DNA from: Streptomyces sabulosicollis
GTDB lineage: Bacteria; Actinomycetota; Actinomycetes; Streptomycetales; Streptomycetaceae
Direction of reading: 5' to 3'
NCBI RefSeq assembly: GCF_016103465.1
Contig: NZ_JAEEAP010000024.1
Coordinates: forward strand, 1 to 42,290
Length of the DNA stretch: 42,290 bases
Part shown: positions 16,040-24,754 of the stretch, piece after piece
Layout: every line of letters begins with the position of its first letter
How positions within the stretch are numbered: position 1 is the first letter of the stretch
The notes under the pieces: generated by a model
What the model was told of the DNA's origin: nothing
The model's input: only the letters and a program-made list of their open reading frames with translations
Database searches by the model: none
Position numbers and translations under genes: made by a program

Positions 16040-16372
16040 GACAACCCGCCGCCGCCGCTGTTCGACCCGAACGACAAGTCGTGCAACCCGCACGGCCCCA
16101 CCGACGGCATGTCCACCGCCGCGATCCGGGAGGCGTGCGCGGAGGTCGCCGCCGGCACCTGGTACACCTGGGGCGGCGGCCACAGCGTCAGCCCGCCGCA
16201 GGCCACCTTCGGGCACGTCGACTCCTCCGACCCCGAGCGCAGCCGGTTCGACCCTGAGCGCAAGGGCTTCGACTGCTCCGGCTTCGTGCGCTACGCGTAC
16301 TACAAGGCGGCAGGGCAGGACATCCTCGGCGACCGCACCGCCTCGCAGATGTACAACGCCTATCTGGCCGGC
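16040..16372 (+). pseudogene. Fragment of an NlpC/P60-type peptidase gene
   Basis: The frame reads AAGTWYTWGGGHSVSPPQAT, then GHVDSSDPERSRFDPERKGF and DCSGFVRYAYYKAAGQDILG. This is the N-terminal half of an NlpC/P60 cell-wall peptidase, including the catalytic Cys in FDCSG. The signal peptide and the His-containing half are missing. The homology stops near 16372, where amidase sequence begins in a different frame. Confidence 0.75.
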
Positions 16373-16856
16373 GCCCCCCGGCGACCACCCGCGCGGCCTG
16401 GCGGAGCTGATCGCGTTCAACCGCGCACACGCCGACCGCGAGCTCCGCTATGTGCGGCAGGACGGTCTGGAGGCGGTGCACCGGTTGGACTTCACCGAGG
16501 GCGAGTACCGCGAGGCGCTGGCCACCAACCACCGGCTGTCGCGTGCCGAAGGCATCGACGCGGTGCTACGGCGCTTCCGCCTCGATGCGTTGGTGATGCC
16601 GACCACCGGACCGCCGGCCAAGACCGACCTGGTGCGCGGGGACAGCTACGGCGGCGGTGCGTCCACGCCCGCGGCACTCGCCGGATACCCCGCGATCAGC
16701 GTCCCGGCAGGCTTCGCCTTCGGCTTGCCGGTCGGCCTGACGTTCATGGGCACGGCATGGAGCGAGCCGACCCTGCTCCGCCTGGCCTACGCCTACGAGC
16801 AGGCCGGCCGGGTCCGCAGGGCGCCGACATACCGCCCCGCCGACGTGGGCTTCTGA
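16373..16856 (+). pseudogene. 3' fragment of an amidase-signature enzyme gene
   Basis: The frame ending at TGA 16854-16856 gives HPRGLAELIAFNRAHADREL, later VMPTTGPPAKTDLVRGDSYG and YPAISVPAGFAFGLPVGLTF, ending in LLRLAYAYEQAGRVRRAPTY. This is the C-terminal third of an amidase-signature hydrolase (GatA-like). The Ser-Ser-Lys catalytic core lies in the missing 5' part. It is joined directly to the NlpC/P60 fragment, so the pair is a recombination scar. Confidence 0.8.
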
Positions 16857-17173
16857 CCCTGTTGCGATGTGCGGCACCTCGGGCCGGCCGGCCGTGACAG
16901 CCCTCGGCACCGGGGCGGCGGTGGTCGCGGGTGACGGCATGTACAGCCTTGGCGGCGAGGACGACGGGCCCGCGCACCCCGGCGACTGCGTGGCCCCCAC
17001 CGCCGCGGGTGGCTCCCCTGCGGCCGACGGCTCCTCGGTCGTTGTTTCGCGCGGTGTTCCCCGCCCGCGGCCCTTTCGGGTACCGGTCGTTGAGGACGGC
17101 GCGACTCGTTTCTGCCAGGCTTCCTCGGCCACCTCGTACAGCGCCGGCAGCCGGGTCGGCTCTGCCCCGGGGT
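16857..17173. other. Stretch without a supported gene
   Basis: No frame on either strand shows recognisable protein sequence. A short minus-strand segment (PALYEVAEEAWQKRVAPSS) looks protein-like but cannot be assigned. It probably holds further decayed DNA. Confidence 0.4.
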
Positions 17174-17202
17174 TTGAGACATGACTGTCTCATACGAGTT
17201 AT
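17174..17202 (+). promoter_or_regulatory. Promoter with embedded operator for the TetR-MFS operon
   Basis: The perfect palindrome TGAGACA-tgac-TGTCTCA lies at 17175-17192. It fills the spacer of a plausible promoter: TTGAGA at 17174-17179, AGTTAT at 17197-17202, 17 nt apart. The TSS would fall at about 17209-17212, on the start codon itself, so the mRNA may be leaderless. Autorepression by TetR is the natural reading. Confidence 0.65.
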
Positions 17203-17211
17203 GGTTGTCGC

Positions 17212-17766
17212 ATGACTCTCGACCGCAACGACGTGTTGCGCGAAGCCGCCGCCCTGCTCACCCGCAGGGCCACCGCCTCGATGGACGACATTGCCAAGGC
17301 AGCGGGGATCAGCCGCGCCACGCTCCACCGGCACTTCGCCGGGCGCGACGCGCTCATCCGGGCGCTGGAGGAGCTGGGCATCGAGCGGTTCGAGGCGGCA
17401 CTGGACACCGCTCGCATCGAGGAGGGCGACGCGGTCGAGGCGCTGCGCCGGCTCGTGGCGGCCCTTCAGCCGGTGTCCGGCTTCCTCGCCTTCCTCTATG
17501 GCGAGAACCAGCTCTTCGAGGGCGAGGAGGTCAACGCGGGTTGGGCGCGGCTCGACCTCCGGCTGACCGCGCTCTTCCGGCGCGGCCAGGAGCAGGGGAA
17601 CTTCCGTATCGACCTGACACCCGTGTGGCTGACAGAGGCATTGTACGGGCTGATGGCGTCGGCCGCGTGGGGTGTCTACGACGGGCGGCTCGCCGCCAAG
17701 GACGTGGAGTACATGGTGCTGGAACTGCTGCTCGGCGGCGCGCTGCGGGGGAGCGGGGACGCATGA
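17212..17766 (+). CDS. TetR/AcrR family regulator, probable repressor of the adjacent exporter
   Basis: A 184-residue protein. The HTH is ASMDDIAKAAGISRATLHRHFAGRDALIRAL, the classic TetR pattern. The C-terminal helical ligand domain includes SGFLAFLYGENQLFEGEEVN and TEALYGLMASAAWGV. No Shine-Dalgarno precedes ATG 17212, and the promoter position suggests leaderless translation. The stop overlaps the exporter ATG (ATGA at 17763-17766), so the two are translationally coupled. Such regulators release their operator on binding the exported drug. Confidence 0.94.
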   Translation: MTLDRNDVLREAAALLTRRATASMDDIAKAAGISRATLHRHFAGRDALIRALEELGIERFEAALDTARIEEGDAVEALRRLVAALQPVSGFLAFLYGENQLFEGEEVNAGWARLDLRLTALFRRGQEQGNFRIDLTPVWLTEALYGLMASAAWGVYDGRLAAKDVEYMVLELLLGGALRGSGDA

Positions 17767-19298
17767 GCGGGAGCCCCGTCGAGGTCAGGGGGAAGAGCGC
17801 GGAGGCGCACCCGCGGCCCGGCCGGTGGCTGGCGCTCGCCGTGCTCGTCCTCGCCGTCCTCCTGGTCGCCGTCGACGCGACCGTCCTGGGGCTGGCGACC
17901 CCGTTCCTGAGCGAGGATCTCCAGCCCTCCAGCACCCAGCTGCTGTGGATCGGCGACATATACTCCTTCGTCATCGCGGGCCTGCTGGTGTCCATGGGCG
18001 GCCTCGGCGACCGCATCGGCCGCAAGAAGCTGCTGCTCGGCGGCTCGGTTGCCTTCGGCGCCGTGTCCGCGCTGACGGCGTACGCGCGGAGCGCGGAGAT
18101 GATGATCGGCGCGCGGGCGCTGCTCGGTGTCGCGGGCGCGACCCTCATGCCCTCCACCCTCGCCCTCATCCGCAACCTCTTCCAGGACCCCCGGGAGCGC
18201 AGCTTGGCCGTCGGCATCTGGGGTGCGACAGCCTCGGCGGGCATGGCCGTCGGCCCAGTCCTCGGCGGTTTCCTGCTCGAACACTTCTGGTGGGGCTCGG
18301 TCTTCCTGATCAACCTCCCCGTCATGGTGCTTCTCGTGCTGGTCGGGGCGAAGTTGCTCCCCGAGTCGCGTGACCCGGCGCCGGGCCCGTTGGACCTGCC
18401 CAGCGTGCTGCTCTCCCTCGTCGGCATGGTCGGCATCGTCTACGCGGTCAAGGAGGCGGCGGTGTACGGAGTGCGCGGGGACATCGCGGCCACCGGGGCG
18501 GTCGGGGCGCTGGCCCTGGGGTGGTTCGTGCGGCGGCAGCTCACGCTCCCCGTCCCACTGCTGGACATGCGGCTCTTCCGGCACCGGGGTTTCTCGGGTG
18601 CGGTCCTCGCCGACCTGTTCACCGTCCTCGGCCTTTCCGGGCTGGTCTTCTTCCTGTCGCAGTACCTGCAACTGGTGCAGGGCCGGGACCCGCTGGAGGC
18701 AGGACTCGCCGAACTCCCCACGGCGGCCGGAGCCGTGGTGGCAGGGCTGCTGGCGGGACGGGCCGCCCACCGCTTCTCCGTGCGGGCGGTGGTCTCAGGT
18801 GGTCTGACGGCGATCGGGCTCGCCCTCGCGGCTCTCCTCTGGCTGCGCACCGATACCGGTTACCCGCTCCTCGGAGCGGTGCTGCTGGTGGTCGGTGTCG
18901 GCGCGGGCCTCGCGTTCACCGTCACCGCTGACGTGATCCTCTCCACCGTGCCGAAGAACCAGGCGGGAGCGGCGTCCGCGGTATCGGAGACCGCGTACGA
19001 ACTGGGCGCGGCGCTCGGCATCGCCGTGCTCGGCTCCATCGTGACCGGTGCCTACCGCGGCTTCACCCCGCCGGTGGGGGTGCCGGGCCCGGCGGCGGAG
19101 AGGGCGGACGACTCGATCGGCGGCGCCGTCGAGGCGGCCGCCGCGCTGCCGTCCGAGACGGGCACGGCCTTGCTGGCCACGGCGCGGGACGCGTTCGTCG
19201 GCGGCCTGCGGATCGCGGCCGGTGTCGGTGCGGGCGTGCTTCTGGCGACCGCGGTAGCGGCGTGGTTCCTGCTGCGCCGTCAGCGGCTGGACGGCTAG
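17763..19298 (+). CDS. MFS drug exporter, DHA2 (14-TMS, QacA/SmvA-like) family
   Basis: A 511-residue integral membrane protein. TM1 carries LLVAVDATVLGLATP (the D1-type motif of DHA2 antiporters), followed by GGLGDRIGRKKLLLGG, the MFS loop 2-3 motif. TM5 has ATASAGMAVGPVLGGFLLEH, the antiporter motif C. About 14 hydrophobic segments are visible; the protein ends in a short basic tail (LLRRQRLDG). It probably exports cationic or hydrophobic drugs in exchange for protons. A strong terminator follows at 19361. Confidence 0.93.
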   Translation: MSGSPVEVRGKSAEAHPRPGRWLALAVLVLAVLLVAVDATVLGLATPFLSEDLQPSSTQLLWIGDIYSFVIAGLLVSMGGLGDRIGRKKLLLGGSVAFGAVSALTAYARSAEMMIGARALLGVAGATLMPSTLALIRNLFQDPRERSLAVGIWGATASAGMAVGPVLGGFLLEHFWWGSVFLINLPVMVLLVLVGAKLLPESRDPAPGPLDLPSVLLSLVGMVGIVYAVKEAAVYGVRGDIAATGAVGALALGWFVRRQLTLPVPLLDMRLFRHRGFSGAVLADLFTVLGLSGLVFFLSQYLQLVQGRDPLEAGLAELPTAAGAVVAGLLAGRAAHRFSVRAVVSGGLTAIGLALAALLWLRTDTGYPLLGAVLLVVGVGAGLAFTVTADVILSTVPKNQAGAASAVSETAYELGAALGIAVLGSIVTGAYRGFTPPVGVPGPAAERADDSIGGAVEAAAALPSETGTALLATARDAFVGGLRIAAGVGAGVLLATAVAAWFLLRRQRLDG

Positions 19299-19360
19299 AT
19301 CGCGCGTGGCGCGGTATCAGCATGGATGTATCCGGTACGCCTCCGATGAGGGGCTTGGCT

Positions 19361-19386
19361 GACGGAGCCCACGAGTGGGCTCCGTC
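19361..19386 (+). terminator. Strong hairpin terminator of the TetR-MFS operon
   Basis: Perfect 12-bp inverted repeat GACGGAGCCCAC / GTGGGCTCCGTC separated by GA, 63 bp after the MFS stop, followed by a C-rich, not U-rich, tail. It may work in both directions. Confidence 0.8.
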
Positions 19387-19467
19387 CCGCCCCCTCCCGC
19401 ACCGAGCGATGGGTACGCGCCGCCCGGCTCAGCAGCCCGGTCTGGGGTTGGCCCCCGCCGAGCCCGG

Positions 19468-19617
19468 TCATCCGAATACCACGTCATGGAAGGCGATTTC
19501 CGCCTCCAGCATGCCGGTGAACCAGCGGGTCAGCCGCTCCTGGGGGATGTCGTCCGGCAGGGCGTCGACCTCCGCCGCGAGGGCCCGTACCCCGTCCCGG
19601 AACTCCTGGTCGGCGTT
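19468..19617 (-). pseudogene. 3' fragment of a TenA/thiaminase-like gene
   Basis: The minus-strand frame ending at 19468 reads EFRDGVRALAAEVDALPDD, then QERLTRWFTGMLEAEIAFHD and VVFG. This resembles the last helices of TenA family proteins, where a Glu-containing helix (MLEAEIAFHD) closes the active site. It begins abruptly at about 19617, where the M20 fragment starts on the other strand. Confidence is limited by its shortness. Confidence 0.5.
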
Positions 19618-20256
19618 CCCACCGACCTGCTCATCGTGGCCGAGCCGACCGGCAACCGGACCGTTCGCGGCCACAAGGGCGTGCTGTGGCTCGCCGTGAC
19701 GGCCCGTGGGGTCTCCGCGCACGGTTCCCGCCCGGAACTGGACCGCAACGCGATCACCGCGCTCGCCGCCGCAGCGAGCAGGATCCACGGGCACCGTGAC
19801 TGGCCGGTGAGCCCGACCCACGGCCCGGCCACGGTCAACATCGGCACGTTCCACGCGGGTGAGCAGCCCAACCTGGTGCCGGACCGCGCTGAGATGCGGC
19901 TGGACGTGCGCACCCTTCCCGGCTTCGGACGGGATGAGGCGATCGCGGAGATCGCCCGGCTGTGCGGCGACGGCATCGGCCTCGAACCGCTGCTGGACCT
20001 GCCCGGCGTCACCACCGACCCGTCGGCTGCCGCCGCCGCGCGGGAGATCCTGGCCCCCGGCTCCTCGGCCCGCCCGGTCGAATAAGCGGCCTACTTCACC
20101 GACGCCTCGGCGCTGACCGGCCGGCTCGGCGATCCTGCGGTGGTGGTGTACGGGCCGGGCGACCCGGATCAGGCCCATGTCACCGACGAATCCTGCTCGC
20201 CGGCCGCCATGACCGAGTCCGCGGAGGCGATGCACCGGCTGCTGCGGCGCTTGTAG
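19617..20256 (+). pseudogene. M20 metallopeptidase (ArgE/DapE-like) remnant with in-frame stop
   Basis: One frame reads TDLLIVAEPTGNRTVRGHKG, then TARGVSAHGSRPELDRNAIT (dimerisation-domain signature) and TVNIGTFHAGEQPNLVPDRA, then RLDVRTLPG. A TAA at 20083-20085 interrupts the frame. The same frame then resumes as AAYFTDASALTGRLGDPAVV and VYGPGDPDQAHVTDESCSPA to TAG at 20256. The N-terminal metal-binding part is missing. It is therefore both 5'-truncated and nonsense-mutated. Confidence 0.85.
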
Positions 20257-20282
20257 TCCGACTGGCTGCCGGTGGCGGCGGT

Positions 20283-21176
20283 TCAGGCGGCCGAAGTGAT
20301 CGCTCGGGTGACGGCCGTGATCGCCGGGCCGGGGTGGCCGGGGAGGCGCGCCACGAGCACCCGGCGGATCTCGGGGGGTGCGCCGTCGACGCGCAGCAGG
20401 CTCACCCCGGGCGGCAGCACCGGTGAGAGCCGGGACGGCACCGTCGTCACACCGAAGCCGCCGGCGACCAGATGGAGTTTCGTCAGCCAGTCGCGCGCGG
20501 AGTGGACGATGCGCGGCCGTCCGGGCAGGCCGGGCCAGACGCCGAGCAGCGGCTCGGAGCTCGATGACGGGGTGGCGATCCACGCGGCGTCGACCAGTTC
20601 GTCGACGTGCACCGTGGTGCGTCCGGCGAACTCTCCGGTCGACGGCACCGCCACGACCAGTTCGGTGTCCGCGACGGTCTCGACGTGCAGGCGCGGCGAG
20701 TCGCTGTCGAAGGGCCGGTGGGGTGGGCGGGACGTCAGCACGGCGAGGTCGAGCGAGCCCGCGCGCAGCGCCCGGACCAGGGTGGGCGTGGTGCCCTCGC
20801 TGGTGGTGACCGTGATCTGCGGGCCGGCCGCCGTGAGGTGTGCGAGCGCGGCGGGCAGGATCGCCGCGCCCGCGCTCAGGAGCACCCCGAGCCGTACCAG
20901 TTCGGTCCGCGGGACGGTGCCGGTGAGCTCGCGCTCGGCCGCTGCGAGCGAGGCCAGGACCGTGTGGGCGTGCCGCAGCAGGGTCAAGCCGGAGGCGGTG
21001 AGCCGGACCCCGTCCGTGCGGCGCTCGAACAGGGTGGTGCCCACGCTGCGTTCGAGGGCGGCGGCCTGGCGTGAGACGGCCGACTGCGTGTAGCCGAGTC
21101 GGGCCGCTGCCGCGGTGAAGCTGCCCGACTCAGCGATCTGCCGCAGGACCCGCAGCCCCGCGCTGGAGATGTCCAT
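20283..21176 (-). CDS. LysR family transcriptional regulator
   Basis: A 297-residue protein. The N-terminal HTH is LRVLRQIAESGSFTAAAARLGYTQ, then SAVSRQAAALERSVGTTLFERR, the standard LysR pattern. A periplasmic-binding-like effector domain follows (LGVLLSAGAAILPAALAHL, then LVRALRAGSLDLAVLTSRPP). ATG 21176 is preferred over a start 18 bases upstream; there is no Shine-Dalgarno, and a palindrome overlaps the start codon. It is divergent from the alcohol-dehydrogenase-like gene at 21278, the usual LysR target arrangement. Confidence 0.95.
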   Translation of the reverse strand: MDISSAGLRVLRQIAESGSFTAAAARLGYTQSAVSRQAAALERSVGTTLFERRTDGVRLTASGLTLLRHAHTVLASLAAAERELTGTVPRTELVRLGVLLSAGAAILPAALAHLTAAGPQITVTTSEGTTPTLVRALRAGSLDLAVLTSRPPHRPFDSDSPRLHVETVADTELVVAVPSTGEFAGRTTVHVDELVDAAWIATPSSSSEPLLGVWPGLPGRPRIVHSARDWLTKLHLVAGGFGVTTVPSRLSPVLPPGVSLLRVDGAPPEIRRVLVARLPGHPGPAITAVTRAITSAA

Positions 21177-21189
21177 GCGAACTACGCAT
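21175..21189. promoter_or_regulatory. LysR-type operator overlapping the LysR start codon
   Basis: Perfect inverted repeat ATGCG-aacta-CGCAT in the 101-bp divergent intergenic region, of the T-N11-A form typical for LysR sites. It covers the regulator's own ATG, so binding would repress its own expression. Confidence 0.55.
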
Positions 21190-21277
21190 ACCACAGATGC
21201 CAGATCATCGCTTCCCGCATGCCCACCCAGCTCCTAGTGTCGATGCCACGAGCACGGACGAACACGGAGGTCATCAC

Positions 21278-22366
21278 GTGCGAGCAGCAGTTCTGACGGA
21301 GTTCGGCACCCCGCTCGCGGTGCGGGAGGTGCCCGACCCCGAGGCCAGGGGCGGTGAGGTGGTGGTCGAGGTCCTCGCCACCTGCGTGGCGCCCTACGCG
21401 GCCGAGGTCTTCGACGGCAAGCGGAACTACCCCCTCGTTCCTCCCGTCGTCCCCGGTATCGGCGGCGTGGGGCGGATCCTCCACGTCGGCCCGGACGCCA
21501 CCCGGCTGCGCGTCGGCGACCTGGTGTGGTGCGACTCGACGGTGCGCTCGCGGGACGACGCCCTGACGCCCGACATCACGCTCCAGGGTTGGAGTTCGCG
21601 CGGCGAGGGCGGCGCGCGGCTCGCCCAGTACCTGCACGACGGTTCGTTCGCCGAGCTCATGCGGGTCCCGACGGAGAACGTCTTCCCGCTGCCCACCGTG
21701 GCAGAGGACGATCCGGCCCGCTGGGCCGCACTCAGCGTGCACGCCATCTCCTACGGCGGGCTGCTGGCCGGTGGGCTCGCAGCCAGCGAGACGCTGCTCG
21801 TCAGCGGGGCCACCGGCAACCTCGGCAGCAGCGCGGTCGCGGTCGCGCTCGCGATGGGAGCGGGCCGCGTGGTCGCCCCGGGCCGCAACCAGGCCGCGCT
21901 CGACCTCCTCGCCGACCGGTTCGGTCCGCGTCTGCGCCCAGTTCCGCTGACCGAAGACGAGGACACCGACCGCGCGGCGATGTCCGCGGCGGCCGACGGC
22001 CCGATCGACATGGTGATCGACCTGCTCCCGCCGAACGCACCCAGCTCGGCGTCGCGCACGGCGGCCATGACCGTGCGCGAGTACGGCCGCGTCGTCCTCA
22101 TGGGCGGCGTCGGCATGCTCGGTGGCGACGACCTCGCACTCCCGTACCCATGGATCATGCGCAACTCGATCACCGTGCGTGGGCAGTGGATGTACCCGCG
22201 CACAGCCAACGTCGGGATCATCCGGCTCCTCGCCTCGGGCGCTCTGGATCTCGCCCCCGAACGGGTCCGGTCGTTCGACCTCGATGCCGTCAACGACGCC
22301 ATCGCGTACGCCGCCGCGCACGGCGGCCCGTTCGACCGCACCACCCTCACCCCGCGGGCCGGCTGA
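21278..22366 (+). CDS. Alcohol dehydrogenase-like MDR protein
   Basis: A 362-residue medium-chain dehydrogenase/reductase. The GroES-like N-terminus has VLATCVAPYAAEVFDGKRNY followed by PVVPGIGGVGRILHVGPDAT. The cofactor loop is LLVSGATGNLGSSAVAVALAMGAGRVVAPGRN. Then come IDMVIDLLPPNAPSS and GRVVLMGGVGMLGGDD, ending FDLDAVNDAIAYAAAHGGPF. The usual catalytic Cys/His zinc ligands (GHE) are not evident, so I suspect a zinc-free member. The start is GTG 21278 behind ACGGAGG. It is likely controlled by the divergent LysR protein. Confidence 0.9.
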   Translation: MRAAVLTEFGTPLAVREVPDPEARGGEVVVEVLATCVAPYAAEVFDGKRNYPLVPPVVPGIGGVGRILHVGPDATRLRVGDLVWCDSTVRSRDDALTPDITLQGWSSRGEGGARLAQYLHDGSFAELMRVPTENVFPLPTVAEDDPARWAALSVHAISYGGLLAGGLAASETLLVSGATGNLGSSAVAVALAMGAGRVVAPGRNQAALDLLADRFGPRLRPVPLTEDEDTDRAAMSAAADGPIDMVIDLLPPNAPSSASRTAAMTVREYGRVVLMGGVGMLGGDDLALPYPWIMRNSITVRGQWMYPRTANVGIIRLLASGALDLAPERVRSFDLDAVNDAIAYAAAHGGPFDRTTLTPRAG

Positions 22367-22414
22367 CAAGGCCCACTGATCCCCACCACCCGCACGACCC
22401 ACCACCCTCCCATC

Positions 22415-22798
22415 TCAGCACGTGTTGTCGGCGCGCCACGTGACCTTGTGCACGGTCGTCGGGTTGTAGAAGAACTGCCTACTGACCTTATCCCTCGTGA
22501 CGCACACCGTGCCGTCCACCGGGACGGTCCCGTTGTTCAGGTAAGTGGTGTATTCCACGTCGACGGCGCGGGACCCGGTGTTCTGGAACACGAGCCCATC
22601 GACGTTTCCGGACCAGTCACCACTGGTCACCAGGACCGGGGTTTCGACGGGTGTGGGGTAGGACGCAAAGGTGGGGCACAGGCAGAAGTTGCCGTCTGGG
22701 CAGGCACTGTTGCCGGTCGCCGACGCGCTCGGCGCGGTGGCGGCGATGCCTGCGAAGGCGGCGGATAAGACCGCGAGAGCGAGGGAGCGCTTGCGCAT
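22415..22798 (-). CDS. Small secreted protein of unknown function
   Basis: A 127-residue precursor. The signal peptide is MRKRSLALAVLSAAFAGIAA...SASA, with cleavage near ATGNS. The mature part has five Cys, two of them in ACPDGNFCLCP, then beta-rich sequence SGDWSGNVDGLVFQNTGSRA and YLNNGTVPVDGTVCVTRDKV, and it ends in a Cys. The ACPDGxxC opening resembles peptidase-inhibitor I36 type Streptomyces secreted proteins, but I am not certain of the family. The start is ATG 22798 with AAAGG 12 bp upstream. It converges on the ADH-like gene with a 48-bp gap. Confidence 0.82.
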   Translation of the reverse strand: MRKRSLALAVLSAAFAGIAATAPSASATGNSACPDGNFCLCPTFASYPTPVETPVLVTSGDWSGNVDGLVFQNTGSRAVDVEYTTYLNNGTVPVDGTVCVTRDKVSRQFFYNPTTVHKVTWRADNTC

Positions 22799-23265
22799 GA
22801 CGCTTGCCTTTCGTCGTTGTGTCAGGTCGTTGCTGTGGTCACGGAGATGGGCCGACCGCCCTCGGTGATCGAGAGCCGGCGAGTAGCACGCGGTCGGCGC
22901 GGCGGGTGCCGTGGGGAAGCCCATGAGCCCAGAAGCGACGGTGACCCTATAGAGGCGTTCAGCCGCTGGTCCAGGGACATTTACGCCATGATCGGCCCGC
23001 CCGCCTCGATGGAGGACATCGGCGAGGTCGGGCGGAGGCGTGCTGCGCCCGCCGTGACACCCAGCCCGCCGCGACACCCGGATGTTCACCCGGCGGCCCC
23101 GGTCTGCGGCGTCTTCCGAATGTGCTGGGTACCGAGGAGGTGATCCGCACGCGGGACCGGCCGGGGGAGTTGATCGGAAATCACTCCGGGACGAACTGAT
23201 GCTCGGGCAGGTTCCTGCTGGCAGGGCGTCGGCGAATGTTTTGATCATCGCGCAGCGTACGGAGC
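22799..23265. other. Stretch without a supported gene
   Basis: Short protein-like plus-strand pieces appear (AFSRWSRDIYAMIGPPASME near 22960, VLGTEEVIRTRDRPGELIGN near 23130). None continues or can be assigned, so this may be further decayed sequence. The promoter of the small secreted protein should lie at 22800-22900. Confidence 0.35.
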
Positions 23266-23698
23266 ATGACCTCAACGCGCATGTCACGAAGGGCCCTCGC
23301 GGGCGCCGCCCTGGCGGGGACGGCCGCGCTGGCCGCCACCGTGGCGCTGCCCGCCCGTCACGCCGCCACCTCGGCCACGCCGCTTCCACCGCCCTACAGG
23401 CAACGATCGACGACCTTGAGCACCCACCGTCAACCGCGGCCCAACTGCGAGTCGGCGGCACGGCCGGATACTGGCGCGGCACCTCGGGCGTGGCCGACAT
23501 ATGGACGCAGCGGCCGGTGACGCCGCAGGACGAGGTTGGGATCGGCAGCATCACCAAGGCTTTCGTCGCCATGGTGGTGCTGCAACTGGTGGCCGAGGGC
23601 CGGGTCGACCTCGACACGCCGGTGCGACGCATCCTGCCGGAGCTGCTGCCGGCCCGGTTCGCGGCCGTCACCCGTTCCGTCGCAGCCCGCGCGGCGTG
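23266..23698 (+). pseudogene. Serine hydrolase (class C beta-lactamase/DD-peptidase family), truncated and frameshifted
   Basis: A Tat-like leader begins at ATG 23266 (MTSTRMSRRALAGAALAGTA). After about 40 codons the homology moves to another frame: TALQATIDDLEHPPSTAAQL, GYWRGTSGVADIWTQRPVTP, then GIGSITKAFVAMVVLQLVAE with the SxxK motif (SITK), and VDLDTPVRRILPELLP. The protein then ends. The YxN and HxG regions, some 200 residues, are missing. Sequence from 23699 to 23856 shows no clear continuation. Confidence 0.85.
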
Positions 23699-23856
23699 AC
23701 GCTCACCGCATGGGGAGCGGACCTGCTCGGCAGCCACCAGTGGTCGCGCACCCCCGCTGTGCAGATCGCGGCGCCACCCCGGCCGTTCGGGCGTGGCATG
23801 TTCTGCTGCCGACCTCGCGCGGCATACCCCGACAGTTCCGGCGGCGCTGACCGGTC

Positions 23857-24696
23857 TCAGCGGAACGCGGCGACATTGCGGGCGGCCCAGTCGGCGAAGG
23901 GGCGCGGGGCGCGGCCGAGGACCCGCTGGATGTCCGGGCTGACGCGCAGCTCGGCCGGGCTCGGGGAACCGAGGATGTCCAGAGTGTCGTCGGCGAGCTC
24001 CGCCGGCATGCTCTGGGTCATGGCGGCCTTGGCCTCGTCGCGGGTGAGCTCGTGGAACCTCACGGGTGAGCCCAGCGCGGTGGCGATGGCCTCCGCCTGC
24101 TGGCGCGGAGTGATCACCTCCGGGCCGGTCAACTCGTACACGCCGCCGGTGTGCCGGTCTTCCAGCAGACAGGCCGCCGCGACCGCGGCGATGTCCGCCG
24201 GATCGATGATCGGCACCCCGACGTCGCCGAAGGGCGCGGCGACGACCCGTTGTGCGCGGACGGACTCGGCCCACCACAGGGCGTTGGAGGCGAAGCCGCC
24301 TGGCCGCAGGATGGCCCACTCCAGGCCGGACTCCCGCAGGGTGTCCTCCAGCGCGCGCATCGCGATCCGCGTCGGACCGAAGGGCCTGGTCACCACGCCC
24401 AGCGTGGAGAGCAGGACGATCCGGCGGACCCCGCTGACCGCGGCTTCGCCGATGATGTCGGCAGGGCTGGCTCCAGTGGCGTGCAGGTTGCCGGACAGCA
24501 GCAGGAACACCGCCTTCGCCCCGGCCAGCGCGGGCTTGAGGCTGGCCGGCTCGGCCAGGTCGGCCGCCACGTGGCGGACGCCGTTCGGCACCGCCGCCGT
24601 GTGCCGTGACACCGCCGTCACCTGCTGGCCCGCCTCGGCCAGCGCCTGTGTCAACGGCCGGCCGATGTTCCCGGTGGCCCCGGTTACCACGATCAT
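23857..24696 (-). CDS. NmrA-like NAD(P)-binding protein (atypical SDR)
   Basis: A 279-residue protein. The N-terminal dinucleotide loop is MIVVTGATGNIGRPLTQALAEAG. It continues HVAADLAEPASLKPALAGAK, RIVLLSTLGVV and EWAILRPGGFASNALWWAES. The active-site Tyr of classical SDRs is absent, as in NmrA/QOR2-type quinone reductases and redox sensors. The start is ATG 24696 with AAGGAG upstream. It is divergent from an HxlR gene, a common pairing in actinomycetes, and should be its target. Confidence 0.93.
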   Translation of the reverse strand: MIVVTGATGNIGRPLTQALAEAGQQVTAVSRHTAAVPNGVRHVAADLAEPASLKPALAGAKAVFLLLSGNLHATGASPADIIGEAAVSGVRRIVLLSTLGVVTRPFGPTRIAMRALEDTLRESGLEWAILRPGGFASNALWWAESVRAQRVVAAPFGDVGVPIIDPADIAAVAAACLLEDRHTGGVYELTGPEVITPRQQAEAIATALGSPVRFHELTRDEAKAAMTQSMPAELADDTLDILGSPSPAELRVSPDIQRVLGRAPRPFADWAARNVAAFR

Positions 24697-24754
24697 GATC
24701 AGCTCCTTGTCGGATGTCCTCTGTGGCCTTCACGCTAGGAGCCCGGGCTAACTC

